In this document: positions 44,721 to 54,207 of the stretch, piece after piece | Position numbering within the stretch: the stretch's first letter is position 1 | How the letters are laid out: the number at the start of each line of letters is the position of its first letter | Assembly: GCA_021775955.1 (NCBI GenBank) | Contig: JAJFGU010000020.1 | Span: 186,001-250,000, forward strand | Source: Alphaproteobacteria bacterium | GTDB taxonomy: Bacteria > Pseudomonadota > Alphaproteobacteria > Micavibrionales > Micavibrionaceae | Direction: 5' to 3' | Length of the DNA stretch: 64,000 bases | The notes under the pieces: model-generated | What the model was told of the DNA's origin: nothing | Database searches by the model: none | Seen by the model: only the letters and a program-made list of their open reading frames with translations | Program-made: the position numbers and the translations under genes

Positions 44721-45916
44721 GCGAACAGACACAGAAAATTATTGATGAATCGGCGAAAGTCCTCGTCCAGAACTATGAAGCGCAACCCTTCGTGCTTGAT
44801 CGCGGCGAAGGCATTTACGCATGGGATACCGACGGCAATAAATACATTGATTGCTCGATTGGATTCGCGGTCGCCTCGCTCGGCCACGCTCACCCGGCCA
44901 TGCTGAAAACCATCAACGAACAAGCCGGAAAGCTCATGATCTGCCAGGCCTCATATATGACGGAGCCGAAGCTGAAATGCGCAAAGCTGCTGGTTGAAAA
45001 TTCCTGCTTTGACAAAGTTTACTTTTCCAACTCGGGAGCGGAGAGCATTGAAGCGGCGCTCAAGCTCGCACGGAAATGGGCTTATGAGGAAAAGGGCGAG
45101 CACTGCAACGAAATCATAGCGTTTCATAAAGGTTTCCACGGCAGAACCTATGGCGCGGCCAGCGTCACGGAAAAATGTCACAGCCAGCCATTTTTCGGCC
45201 CTTATATACCGGGCGTGCATTTTGCCGAACTTAACAATCTGGATTCCGTCAAAGAATTTGTTAGTGATAAAACCGCCGCCATTATTCTGGAGCCTATCCA
45301 GGGCGAAGGCGGGCTTTATCCGGCCACAGAGGAATTCATAAAGGGCCTCCGCGCGCTGTGCGATGAACATGACGTCGCGCTGATTTTTGATGAAATTCAG
45401 GTCGGAATGGGCCGTATAGGAACATTTTTTGCTTACGAAACTTTTGGTGCGGAACCTGATATCGCCACACTGGCCAAAGGAATCGGCAGCGGCTTTCCAG
45501 TCGGCGCCATGGTGGCAAAAGATCGGTTCGCCAAACACATGACACCAGGTTCACACGGCACCACCTATGGCGGCAATCCACTGGCCACCGCCGTTGCGCA
45601 TACAGTGGTGAGTGAAATCTTAAAGCCTGGATTCCTTGAGAATGTGGTTAAGGTCGGCACTTTTATTGAGGAAGGGCTGCAGGAATTACAGCGTGAGTCC
45701 AACAAAATTACCGATATCAGAGGACGCGGCCTGTTGCTCGGCATGGACACCACAATAGACATTAAGCAGCTCATTAATGCTCTTCAGAAAAATGGCCTGA
45801 TGGCAACGCAAGCCGGTAAAGCGACACTGCGGATCACGCCACCGTTGATCATTGAACAACAGCAGGCGCAGGATGCACTCGATATTATCGGCGCGACACT
45901 GAAGCAGGAAGAATAA
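44717..45916 (+). CDS. argD: Acetylornithine aminotransferase
   Basis: 399 aa PLP enzyme of the class III type. Seen: YFSNSGAESIEAALKLAR (PLP phosphate), GFHGRTYGAASVT, LIFDEIQVGMGRIGTFFAYE, and the PLP lysine region ATLAKGIGSGFPVGAMV. Transfers an amino group to N-acetylglutamate semialdehyde. Overlaps argB (ATGA) and argF (TAATG). Confidence 0.95.
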   Translation: MSEQTQKIIDESAKVLVQNYEAQPFVLDRGEGIYAWDTDGNKYIDCSIGFAVASLGHAHPAMLKTINEQAGKLMICQASYMTEPKLKCAKLLVENSCFDKVYFSNSGAESIEAALKLARKWAYEEKGEHCNEIIAFHKGFHGRTYGAASVTEKCHSQPFFGPYIPGVHFAELNNLDSVKEFVSDKTAAIILEPIQGEGGLYPATEEFIKGLRALCDEHDVALIFDEIQVGMGRIGTFFAYETFGAEPDIATLAKGIGSGFPVGAMVAKDRFAKHMTPGSHGTTYGGNPLATAVAHTVVSEILKPGFLENVVKVGTFIEEGLQELQRESNKITDIRGRGLLLGMDTTIDIKQLINALQKNGLMATQAGKATLRITPPLIIEQQQAQDALDIIGATLKQEE

Positions 45917-46878
45917 TGAGCAAGAGCGTAAGACATTTTCTGGATTTAAACGACATCCCGGCAGAAACGCTCAAGGCAATTCTGGCGCACGCCCATGAGC
46001 TGAAAAAACAAAAGTTTAACCCGCCGCAAATTTTTCACGGCCTCTCTTTGGCTATGGTGTTTGACAAACGCTCGACCAGAACCCGGATGAGTTTTGAAGT
46101 TGCCATGAAACAGCTCGGCGGCCATACCGTCGTCATGAACATGGAAGAAATGCAAATCGGTGGTGCTGAAAGTATTGAGGACACGGCCAATGTCGTCTCA
46201 CGGTTCGTCGATGGCGTCATGGTGCGAATGAGTAATCACGACACACTATGCGAATTTGCCAGCCACACCTCTATTCCGGTGATTAACGGCCTGACCGACC
46301 ATTCTCATCCCTGCCAGATTATGGCCGATCTAATGACGATTGAGGAAAAACTGGGGAGTGTGGAGGGCAAAAAAATCGCCTGGTTCGGTGACAGCAACAA
46401 TGTCGCTTATACCTTCGCCCAAGCCGCGCCAATCTGGGGTTTCGAATTTCATATCGCCTGCCCTGAGGACCTAAAACCAGAGAAGAAGACCCACCCTTCT
46501 CTTGATTTGAATCATGTGAAATGGAAAGGGGCAGCAGAAGAGGCTGCCGATGGCGCCCATGTCATTGTCACCGATACCTGGGTGTCGATGGGCCAGGAAA
46601 AAGAAAAGAAAGGCAAGAATATCGATAAATTCATGCCCTATCAGGTGAATAGCGATCTCATGGCCAAAGCCAAAGACGGTGCAATCTTCATGCATTGCAT
46701 GCCCGTCCACCAAAATGAGGAAGTCACACCGGAAGTGCTGGACAGCCCGGCTTGCGTGATTTATGACGAAGCAGAAAACAGGCTGCACGCGCAAAAAGCC
46801 ATTCTCGCCTGGTGCCTGGAAGAGGCCGGGGTATCGGTACAAGACAGTTTTGATTTTGGAGGAACGCAAGATGAATGA
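45916..46878 (+). CDS. argF: Ornithine carbamoyltransferase
   Basis: 320 aa. Carbamoyl-phosphate motif FDKRSTRTRMSFEVAMKQLG, DHSHPCQIMADLMT and the ornithine-site motif MHCMPVHQNEEVTPEVLD. Makes citrulline. The HCMPVHQ form differs slightly from the usual HCLPAHR, but the Cys and His are kept, so acetylornithine transcarbamylase is not indicated. Overlaps argD's stop by one base. Confidence 0.94.
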   Translation: MSKSVRHFLDLNDIPAETLKAILAHAHELKKQKFNPPQIFHGLSLAMVFDKRSTRTRMSFEVAMKQLGGHTVVMNMEEMQIGGAESIEDTANVVSRFVDGVMVRMSNHDTLCEFASHTSIPVINGLTDHSHPCQIMADLMTIEEKLGSVEGKKIAWFGDSNNVAYTFAQAAPIWGFEFHIACPEDLKPEKKTHPSLDLNHVKWKGAAEEAADGAHVIVTDTWVSMGQEKEKKGKNIDKFMPYQVNSDLMAKAKDGAIFMHCMPVHQNEEVTPEVLDSPACVIYDEAENRLHAQKAILAWCLEEAGVSVQDSFDFGGTQDE

Positions 46879-47158
46879 AATATTTGTAAGACAATTGCTG
46901 AAAGGCGAATTCAAGCTGGTCAAAACTTTCTGGCTGTATTTCTTTTTGCCTATTTTTGTACTGCGCTTTCTGGCCGCGTTTATTGGCGGTCCCATCGGTG
47001 CCCTATTTCAGGTATGCGCTTTGCTTTGGGCCGGGTTTATGATGATCCCGGTCTGGAAATCGGCCGATCATTATGAAGGCAACTTCATATTGGCATGGCT
47101 GGCGAAAGGTGTGGCTATATTAACAGGAATCAGCATCTTGCTGTCATTCCAGCTTTAG
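46871..47158 (+). CDS. Small three-helix membrane protein between argF and argG
   Basis: 95 aa from ATG 46871, overlapping the argF stop by 8 bp. Hydrophobic segments at about 20-40 (FWLYFFLPIFVLRFLAAFIG), 42-60 and 74-94. I do not recognise a family. Coupling to argF suggests it belongs to the arginine unit, perhaps as a membrane partner, but nothing in the sequence shows a function. Confidence 0.65.
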   Translation: MNEIFVRQLLKGEFKLVKTFWLYFFLPIFVLRFLAAFIGGPIGALFQVCALLWAGFMMIPVWKSADHYEGNFILAWLAKGVAILTGISILLSFQL

Positions 47159-47178
47159 AATAAGAAAAGGAAAAATAA

Positions 47179-48435
47179 ATGAGTAAAAAACCTAAAGTCA
47201 TATTGGCCTATTCCGGCGGCCTTGATACCTCGATCATTTTGAAATGGCTGATCGAGGAAGGCTATGACGTGGTCGCTTACATCGCCGATGTCGGCCAGGA
47301 AGAAGATTTTGAAACCGCAAAGAAAAAAGCGCAAGGACTTGGCGCCTGCGCGGTTTACATCGAAGACTTACGTGAAGAATTCGTCACGGATTATATTTTC
47401 CCGGCCTTTAAATCACAGGCTGTGTATGAAGGCCGGTATTTGCTCGGCACCTCGATCGCCCGGCCAATCATTTCCAAGCGGCAGATTGAAATCGCGCAAA
47501 AAGAAAAAGCGGAATACGTCTCCCATGGCGCGACAGGCAAAGGCAACGACCAGGTGCGCTTTGAGCTGGCTTATTATGCGCTCAAACCCGACATCAAAGT
47601 TCTTGCCCCCTGGAAAATGCAGGAATTCCTCGATCGGTTTAAGGGCCGCAAAGACATGCTGCATTATGCAGAAGAAAACGGCATCCCCGTTACCGCGACT
47701 CATAAAAAGCCTTACTCCGAGGATGACAATTTGCTGCACATTTCACATGAGGCCGGTGTACTGGAAGATCCAAACACCCCGGCGGGCGAAGATGTGTATT
47801 CAAGAACATCCAGCCCGGAAAACGCACCGGATGAGGCCGACATCATCGCCATCACGTTTAAGGACGGTATTCCGGTGAAAGTTGAAAACAAGGGCGATGG
47901 TAGAAAAGAAACGGGGCCCCTGCCCCTCTTTCAATACCTCAACGAGCTGGGAGCCAAGCATGGAATCGGGCGGCTGGATATGGTTGAAAACCGCTTTGTC
48001 GGCATCAAATCACGCGGCGTGTACGAGACGCCCGGCGGTGCTATCCTGCACAACGCCCACCGCGATCTCGAGGGCCTGACCATGGACCGGGAAGTTATGT
48101 CGCTTAGAGATACTTTGTCGCTTAAAGTCGCAGAGCTGATCTATAACGGGTTCTGGTTCTCGCCGGAAATGGAATTCCTCATGGCCGCGATGGACAAAGC
48201 CCAGGAAATGATCGACGGCACCGTCACCGTGAAACTGTTTAAAGGCACCGCCTACCCGATTGCACGGAGCTCGCCGGTGGCCCTTTACGACCCGGATCAA
48301 TCCTCGATGGATATTGAAGGCGGCTATGACCAGAAAGACGCCGAAGGCTTCATCAAAATCAACGCCATCCGGCTCCAGGCCCATACGCTGATCACCAAAG
48401 CGGCGAAGAAGGGTAAGAAGAAGAAAGCGGCTTAG
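47179..48435 (+). CDS. argG: Argininosuccinate synthase
   Basis: 418 aa. PP-loop start [34 protein letters not shown] (nucleotide and citrulline site) and [16 protein letters not shown] are typical. Joins citrulline and aspartate with ATP. The last residues are a Lys/Ala-rich tail of no known role. AAAGGAAAAA lies before ATG 47179. Confidence 0.96.
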   Translation: MSKKPKVILAYSGGLDTSIILKWLIEEGYDVVAYIADVGQEEDFETAKKKAQGLGACAVYIEDLREEFVTDYIFPAFKSQAVYEGRYLLGTSIARPIISKRQIEIAQKEKAEYVSHGATGKGNDQVRFELAYYALKPDIKVLAPWKMQEFLDRFKGRKDMLHYAEENGIPVTATHKKPYSEDDNLLHISHEAGVLEDPNTPAGEDVYSRTSSPENAPDEADIIAITFKDGIPVKVENKGDGRKETGPLPLFQYLNELGAKHGIGRLDMVENRFVGIKSRGVYETPGGAILHNAHRDLEGLTMDREVMSLRDTLSLKVAELIYNGFWFSPEMEFLMAAMDKAQEMIDGTVTVKLFKGTAYPIARSSPVALYDPDQSSMDIEGGYDQKDAEGFIKINAIRLQAHTLITKAAKKGKKKKAA

Positions 48436-48471
48436 GCTTAGGGCGTGTCCGGCGTAAAATAAGGATAAAAA

Positions 48472-48969
48472 CTACGATTGCCTGAAATCTTTGGGACCGT
48501 CTATCATGCCATCCATTCTCCGTATAACTTCGCGCGCAACTTCATCACCCTGATCCTTATTCAAAATCCCACGATCAACCACAACTAAAAGTCTTCTTAG
48601 AGCCTTTTGGAGTCTGGGGCTTTCTATTAAGTTTATACACGCCAGCTCTTCGGCATACTCACCTTCATCCAGATGAAGCGCAAGGCCCGGGTCTTCAATT
48701 TCCTGAGCTCCAAGCAAAAGCTCCTGATATGTAACACCGGATCTCCTCAACGTATTTGCGATGGATATTAATACAGCCTTGTCTGGAATGTGATTTCCCA
48801 ATTCTATAGCCTGCAGATCGGCAAGTTGAATGCCGGACTGCACTGCTACAAAAGCTTCAGATAAACCCAGACGCTCCCTTCCTTTTCGAATAACGCCCCC
48901 GAATTTCTGTCTTAGCACAGAATTACTATCGTCATCATGTGAGCCACGCGACATCTGGTTTCCGATCAT
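48472..48969 (-). CDS. XRE-family regulator-like protein
   Basis: 165 aa. Residues about 24-75 fit a Cro/CI-type helix-turn-helix (IRKGRERLGLSEAFVAVQSG, ADLQAIELGNHIPDKAVLIS). The rest is helical and acidic with no clear domain. It may be a local regulator of the adjacent membrane gene or the arginine genes; no operator was identified. ATG 48969 or ATG 48954 could be the start. Confidence 0.65.
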   Translation of the reverse strand: MIGNQMSRGSHDDDSNSVLRQKFGGVIRKGRERLGLSEAFVAVQSGIQLADLQAIELGNHIPDKAVLISIANTLRRSGVTYQELLLGAQEIEDPGLALHLDEGEYAEELACINLIESPRLQKALRRLLVVVDRGILNKDQGDEVAREVIRRMDGMIDGPKDFRQS

Positions 48970-49172
48970 TGTTTGTTTCCTATCCGGCCTTTATACATAT
49001 ACCTGCGTTTGGTTGCAATATTTTTGCCCGTTTAAACGGCTCTCCGGATAATGAGGCAGGCGGTGGAGCACAAAACCCTCGAATAAAATACCGGCCTACA
49101 CAAAACAACCTTGCATTTCCCCATCGTTTCTTTAGAAATTTCTCTACTGAAGTGTAACCAGGAAAGATTCGC

Positions 49173-50135
49173 ATGGATCCGCATATTATCTACGCCGCGA
49201 TCGGCTTTTTTCTGGCGGCTTATTCGGTGATCGGCAATGACTCGGTCCAGACACTCGGCACGTTTATCGCCTCCAATCACAAAGTTTTCAAATGGTACTG
49301 GCTGTGGCTGGCGGCCTCTCTGGTTTTGGCCTTTACGCTGTTTTACGGCTGGATCATGTATGACGGCGATATATCGCAGGGACGACTCGACAAAATCCCT
49401 TATATGCAGGTCCAGTGGTATCACGCCGTGGCCCCGGCCGTCCTGGTGGCCCTGACCCGCATCGGCATTCCCGTCTCTACAACATTTCTGGTGCTCTCGG
49501 CTTTTGCCTCCACCATGGTGCTGGAAAAAATGCTGGTCAAAAGCATTATGGGGTACGGCGTTGCGGCTATTGTTGCCTATGCGCTCTGGATCGTTGTCTC
49601 ACGCATCATTAACGAAAAATACGACAAGGTTAAAAAGGAACACCGCGTGCCATGGCGTACCCTGCAATGGCTCTCAACCGGGTTCCTGTGGTTTTCCTGG
49701 CTCTCCCACGACATGGCCAATATTGCCGTCTTCCTGCCGCGTCAATTGCCGCTGGAAATGCTGGCCGGGGTTATTGCCTTATTGTGTGCCTGGCTTGGCG
49801 TGATCTTTTACAACCATGGCGGCAGAATTCAGCAGATCGTTCTGGAAAAATCGGGCACGCGCTTTATGCGTTCGGCCACCATTATCGACTGCGTTTACGC
49901 GCTGATCCTGATCTATTTCAAGGAGATGAACTCGATCCCGATGAGCACGACCTGGGTGTTTGTCGGCCTTTTGACCGGGCGTGAGCTGGCCATCGCCACC
50001 ACCTACCGAGAAAAATATCATCTTGGCTATGTTTTTCCACTGATCGGCAGGGATTTCGTCAAAATGATGGTTGGGCTCGGCGTTTCCGTCGCGATTGTTC
50101 TGACGATTCACTATGTGATCGAGCCAGGGCAATAG
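49173..50135 (+). CDS. PiT-like inorganic anion permease
   Basis: 320 aa with about eight membrane helices. Two halves show related motifs, GNDSVQTLGTFIASNHK near the start and SHDMANIAVFLPR in the second half, which match the inverted-repeat GxNDxAN pattern of PiT phosphate permeases. The match is partial, so the substrate is unknown. It lies between the XRE gene (opposite strand) and argH. Confidence 0.6.
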   Translation: MDPHIIYAAIGFFLAAYSVIGNDSVQTLGTFIASNHKVFKWYWLWLAASLVLAFTLFYGWIMYDGDISQGRLDKIPYMQVQWYHAVAPAVLVALTRIGIPVSTTFLVLSAFASTMVLEKMLVKSIMGYGVAAIVAYALWIVVSRIINEKYDKVKKEHRVPWRTLQWLSTGFLWFSWLSHDMANIAVFLPRQLPLEMLAGVIALLCAWLGVIFYNHGGRIQQIVLEKSGTRFMRSATIIDCVYALILIYFKEMNSIPMSTTWVFVGLLTGRELAIATTYREKYHLGYVFPLIGRDFVKMMVGLGVSVAIVLTIHYVIEPGQ

Positions 50136-50192
50136 CCTCATAAGCTTCAAATTATCTCGCTTTTCAAGGCGTTATAAGGTAAAACTGCACCC

Positions 50193-51503
50193 ATGACCAA
50201 GAAGAATGCGAACAAGATGTGGGGCGGGCGCTTTGACGCCAAACCCAGTGATATTATGCAGCAGATCAATGTCTCGATTGATGTGGATGCGCGGTTATGG
50301 CCGCAGGATATTGCCCTGTCCAAAGCCCATGCCGAGATGCTGGGACGGCAGAAAATAATCACCAAAAAAGAGGCTGATACCCTTATTGCTGGATTGAAAA
50401 AGGTCGAAAAGGAGCTGGAAAACGACAAATTCCCGTTCCGGCCAGAATTTGAAGACATTCATATGAATATCGAAGCACGGTTAAAAGAGCTGGTCGGCGA
50501 TGTCGCCGGCAAGCTCCACACCGCAAGATCCAGAAACGACCAGGTTGCCACCGGTTTTCGGATGTGGACAAGAGAAGCTATTAGCGACTTAGTCGCTGAA
50601 ATTGAATCTTTTCAAAGTGTGATTAAAACACTTTCAAAAAAACATGCGAAGCATGTCATGCCCGGCTTTACCCATCTGCAACCGGCGCAGCCTGTCACGC
50701 TCGGAAAGCACCTCGATGCTTATTGGCATATGCTGAACCGGGACAAAACGCGGCTGCAGGATTGTGCCAAAAGGCTCAACAAATGCCCGCTCGGTGCGGC
50801 GGCTCTGGCCGGAACCCCCTTCCCTATTGACCGGGATTTTACGGCCAAAAAGCTCGGTTTTGACCGGCCCATGCAAAACACCATGGATGCTGTTTCTAGT
50901 CGCGACTTTGTCGCTGAATTCCTTTTTGCTTGCGCGCAATCCGGATTGCATCTCTCCCGGCTGACTGAGGAGGTTATCCTATGGTCGACCACACAATTCA
51001 ACTTTGTAGCTTTAAGCGACCAATGGAGCACGGGCAGCTCGATCATGCCGCAAAAGAAGAACCCGGATTCGGCCGAACTGGTGCGGGGCAAGACCGGACG
51101 GCTGACCGGCAATCTGGTGCAGCTGATGACGATGATGAAGGGCCTGCCGCTCACCTATAACCGGGACATGCAGGAAGACAAGGAATCCGCCTTTGACAGC
51201 TACGATACGCTCAAGCTCTGCCTACAGGTCATGAACGGTGTGCTGGATACGGCCATTTTTAACACCGACAACATGCTACAGGCCTCCGAGGACGGCTATA
51301 CCACCGCCACAGCTTTGGCCGACTGGCTGGTGATGGAGTTGGACCTACCGTTCCGGGATGCGCACCACATCACCGGCGCTATCGTTAAGATGGCAGAGAA
51401 AAAGGGCTGCATGCTGAACGAGCTTGATTTGAAGGACATGCAGAAGATTGAAGCCGGGATTACGGATGCAATTTATAAGGTTTTAAGCGTTAAACGATCT
51501 TAA
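50193..51503 (+). CDS. argH: Argininosuccinate lyase
   Basis: 436 aa. KMWGGRFDAKPSDIMQQINV, HTARSRNDQVATGFRMWTRE and the signature TGSSIMPQKKNPDSAELVRG are all present. Splits argininosuccinate into arginine and fumarate. Slightly shorter than E. coli ArgH (457). The last cluster gene; it stands 1.7 kb after argG. No obvious terminator follows. Confidence 0.96.
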   Translation: MTKKNANKMWGGRFDAKPSDIMQQINVSIDVDARLWPQDIALSKAHAEMLGRQKIITKKEADTLIAGLKKVEKELENDKFPFRPEFEDIHMNIEARLKELVGDVAGKLHTARSRNDQVATGFRMWTREAISDLVAEIESFQSVIKTLSKKHAKHVMPGFTHLQPAQPVTLGKHLDAYWHMLNRDKTRLQDCAKRLNKCPLGAAALAGTPFPIDRDFTAKKLGFDRPMQNTMDAVSSRDFVAEFLFACAQSGLHLSRLTEEVILWSTTQFNFVALSDQWSTGSSIMPQKKNPDSAELVRGKTGRLTGNLVQLMTMMKGLPLTYNRDMQEDKESAFDSYDTLKLCLQVMNGVLDTAIFNTDNMLQASEDGYTTATALADWLVMELDLPFRDAHHITGAIVKMAEKKGCMLNELDLKDMQKIEAGITDAIYKVLSVKRS

Positions 51504-51512
51504 GGAGAAAGC

Positions 51513-52151
51513 ATGAAACGTAAACACGCACTATTCCTACTCCTGATTTTGATTTGTAGTTTTACAGCAGGTCAGGCAAGTGCAGAACAAGGAATTATTA
51601 AAGAACCTCTTTCATTAGACGAAGACGGAAGAGGTGTTGTGAGGGTCTTCAGTCAAGTCACTTCACACGGATTGCCAACTGGTTGGAAAGTAGGATTTCG
51701 TACTGAAACACCCGCACATTTCATGCTCGAGTTCGTTCCGAAAGATGAAAGCGTAGAGAACTGGAAGACAATGTTTACATTACAAGGATTTCGTAATCTT
51801 GCAGAAAAAACCGATGCTAAAACTATGCTTGGATTGGCCGGCATGCAACAAAAGAAAGTTTGCGGGGAAAGTTTAATCTTTGAACTTATTGAAGAAGAAC
51901 CCATTTCAGGGTTTCCTGCTCAAGGCGCAATCATTGGCTGCTCCAAGGTTCCTCATGATCTCTCTATAGGTCTTAAGAAGGGCATGGCAGAGATCGCCTA
52001 TTATATTGCCGTCAAAGGAAAAAAGGACATTTACTTGTTCCACAAGGGAATAAGAGGCAAAGCTTTTGATAAGAATAATTCACCTATCACAAAACATAAT
52101 GCTAAAGAATTTATAAAAGACTTTTTACCAATTCAGCTTACAGATCCTTAA
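51513..52151 (+). CDS. Hypothetical secreted or periplasmic protein
   Basis: 212 aa. A signal peptide (ALFLLLILICSFTAGQASA) precedes a mature domain with two cysteines (KVCGESL and IIGCSKV) that could form a disulfide. AAGGAGAAAGC directly precedes the ATG. I do not recognise a family. It lies 9 bp after argH and 7 bp before the ABC ATPase, so it may be transcribed with either. Confidence 0.65.
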   Translation: MKRKHALFLLLILICSFTAGQASAEQGIIKEPLSLDEDGRGVVRVFSQVTSHGLPTGWKVGFRTETPAHFMLEFVPKDESVENWKTMFTLQGFRNLAEKTDAKTMLGLAGMQQKKVCGESLIFELIEEEPISGFPAQGAIIGCSKVPHDLSIGLKKGMAEIAYYIAVKGKKDIYLFHKGIRGKAFDKNNSPITKHNAKEFIKDFLPIQLTDP

Positions 52152-52158
52152 AAATTAA

Positions 52159-53778
52159 ATGACGGACACACTCCTCCAGATAAAAAACCTCTCCGTTGAT
52201 TTCAGGACACCGGATGGCGTGTTCCGCGCCGTCGATGATGTCAGTTTTTCCATCAAAAAGGGCAAAACGATGGCGCTGGTTGGTGAAAGCGGCTCGGGCA
52301 AATCAGTGAGCGCCCTATCGGTCATGCAGCTCCTGCCCTACCCGCTGGCCAGCCATACCAAAAAATCCTCAATCACCTTCGAGGGCGAGGAACTGGTCGG
52401 CAAACCGGACAGTTTCATGCGCAAAATCCGTGGACAGCAAATCGGCATGATCTTTCAGGAACCACAAAGCGCGCTGAACCCGCTGCACAATATTGAAAAA
52501 CAAATCGCCGAAGTACTGCGCATCCATCAGGGAATGAGCAAAGAGCAGGCACATCAACGCGTGCTCGAACTGCTCGAGCTGGTCGGTCTGCCGCGCATGA
52601 AAGATCGTCTGAACGCCTATCCGCATGAGCTTTCCGGCGGGCAACGCCAGCGCGTGATGATCGCTATGGCGCTGGCCAACAACCCCGAGCTCCTGATTGC
52701 CGATGAGCCGACCACCGCACTGGATGTGACTATTCAGGCGCAGATATTGGAGCTGCTGCAAGACCTCAAGGACCGTCTTGATATGTCACTGCTGCTGATC
52801 ACGCATGATCTTTCCATCGTCCGGAAAATGGCCGATGATGTCTGTGTGATGAAGCACGGCAAGCTGGTCGAACAAGAACCGACAAAACTTCTGTTTGATA
52901 AACCCAAGCATGAGTACACGAAAATGCTGCTCGCGGCGCAGCCGGCGGGAAGAGCCAAACCACCCAAAGACGGTTCGGAAAAAATCATGGAAGGTGTGAA
53001 CATCAAAGTTCACTTCCCCAAAGCCAAAAACTTTTTCGGTAAGACCACCGATTGGGTCAAAGCCGTCGACGATATCGATGTGGTCGCCAAAAAAGGGCAC
53101 ACAATCGGCGTGGTCGGCGAAAGCGGATCCGGCAAAACCACATTGGGGCTGGCATTGCTGAGGCTGCTCTCCAGTGAAGGGCGCATTAAATTCAACGGCC
53201 AGGATATTTCGAATTTAAACCGCAAAAACCTGCGCCCGCTACGCGAGCAAATGCAGATCGTCTTCCAGGACCCCTACGGCTCGCTTTCCCCACGTATGAG
53301 CGTCGCTCAAATCATCGGCGAAGGATTAAAACTGCACCGGAGCGAACTGAATGATAATCAACGCGAGGATCTTGTTGTGCAGGCTCTCAATGGCGTTCAC
53401 ATGGACACCGATACCCGCCACCGCTATCCGCATGAATTTTCGGGTGGTCAGAGACAAAGAGTTGCCATTGCCCGCGCCATGGTGCTGCACCCGAAATTCG
53501 TAGTCCTGGACGAGCCAACTTCGGCGCTTGATGTGTCGGTGCAGGCAGAAATTGTCGATCTTCTCAGGGAATTGCAGGAAAAACACGATCTAGCCTATAT
53601 GTTCATCAGTCACGATCTGCGCGTTGTCCGTGCCATGGCCCATGATCTGATTGTGATGAAAGACGGCAAAGTCGTTGAATCCGGCCCGGCCGATGAGGTT
53701 TTCAGCAATCCGAAAGAAGAATATACGAAGGCTCTCATGGATGCAGCTTTGAATTTAAAAGCCCGAAAAACAGGCTGA
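52159..53778 (+). CDS. yejF: ABC transporter double ATPase, YejF-like
   Basis: 539 aa with two full nucleotide-binding cassettes. Both have GESGSGK[ST] Walker A (about residues 37 and 318), LSGGQRQRV and FSGGQRQRV signatures, and D-loop/Walker B ([36 protein letters not shown]). This fused form is typical of YejF, the ATPase of the YejABEF transporter. Its permeases are at 37662 and 38759; the arginine block separates them. Confidence 0.93.
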   Translation: MTDTLLQIKNLSVDFRTPDGVFRAVDDVSFSIKKGKTMALVGESGSGKSVSALSVMQLLPYPLASHTKKSSITFEGEELVGKPDSFMRKIRGQQIGMIFQEPQSALNPLHNIEKQIAEVLRIHQGMSKEQAHQRVLELLELVGLPRMKDRLNAYPHELSGGQRQRVMIAMALANNPELLIADEPTTALDVTIQAQILELLQDLKDRLDMSLLLITHDLSIVRKMADDVCVMKHGKLVEQEPTKLLFDKPKHEYTKMLLAAQPAGRAKPPKDGSEKIMEGVNIKVHFPKAKNFFGKTTDWVKAVDDIDVVAKKGHTIGVVGESGSGKTTLGLALLRLLSSEGRIKFNGQDISNLNRKNLRPLREQMQIVFQDPYGSLSPRMSVAQIIGEGLKLHRSELNDNQREDLVVQALNGVHMDTDTRHRYPHEFSGGQRQRVAIARAMVLHPKFVVLDEPTSALDVSVQAEIVDLLRELQEKHDLAYMFISHDLRVVRAMAHDLIVMKDGKVVESGPADEVFSNPKEEYTKALMDAALNLKARKTG

Positions 53779-53926
53779 ATTTGTAGAAAACGCACCAAAC
53801 CCTTATAATATTAGGATACAATACATTTTTTCCTTTGCATTCCCCCGTGGGAATGATAGGAAATACAAGCTTTTCGGGCGTGTTGCCCGGAATTTAACAA
53901 CTAGAATTAGAATGGAGTGATGCACT

Positions 53927-54133
53927 GTGGTTAGTGTCAGTGTACGCGATAACAACGTCGATCAGGCCCTCAAGGTCCTGAAGAAGAAAATGCAACGTGA
54001 AGGCATTTTCCGCGAGATGAAGCTACGCCGCCATTACGAGAAACCTTCTGAAAAGAGGGCTCGGGAAGGTGCCGAAGCTATACGCCGGTCCCGTAAAATG
54101 GATCGTAAACGCCAAGAACGCGACGGTTTTTAG
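53927..54133 (+). CDS. rpsU: 30S ribosomal protein S21
   Basis: 68 aa, very basic. [40 protein letters not shown] is the S21 pattern. GTG start at 53927 with GGAG about 10 bp before. A TATAAT at 53805-53810 in the upstream AT-rich spacer may be a -10. Followed by a strong terminator. Confidence 0.97.
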   Translation: MVSVSVRDNNVDQALKVLKKKMQREGIFREMKLRRHYEKPSEKRAREGAEAIRRSRKMDRKRQERDGF

Positions 54134-54163
54134 AAGCTTCGCTTTCAAGACGTAAAAGAAGGA

Positions 54164-54194
54164 AACTGCTGAGATTTTTTCAGCAGTTTTTTTT
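54164..54194 (+). terminator. Rho-independent terminator of rpsU
   Basis: AACTGCTGA pairs with TCAGCAGTT around a T-rich loop and is followed by six more Ts. It lies 31 bp after the rpsU stop codon. Confidence 0.92.
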
Positions 54195-54207
54195 GCCCAG
54201 CTACCGG

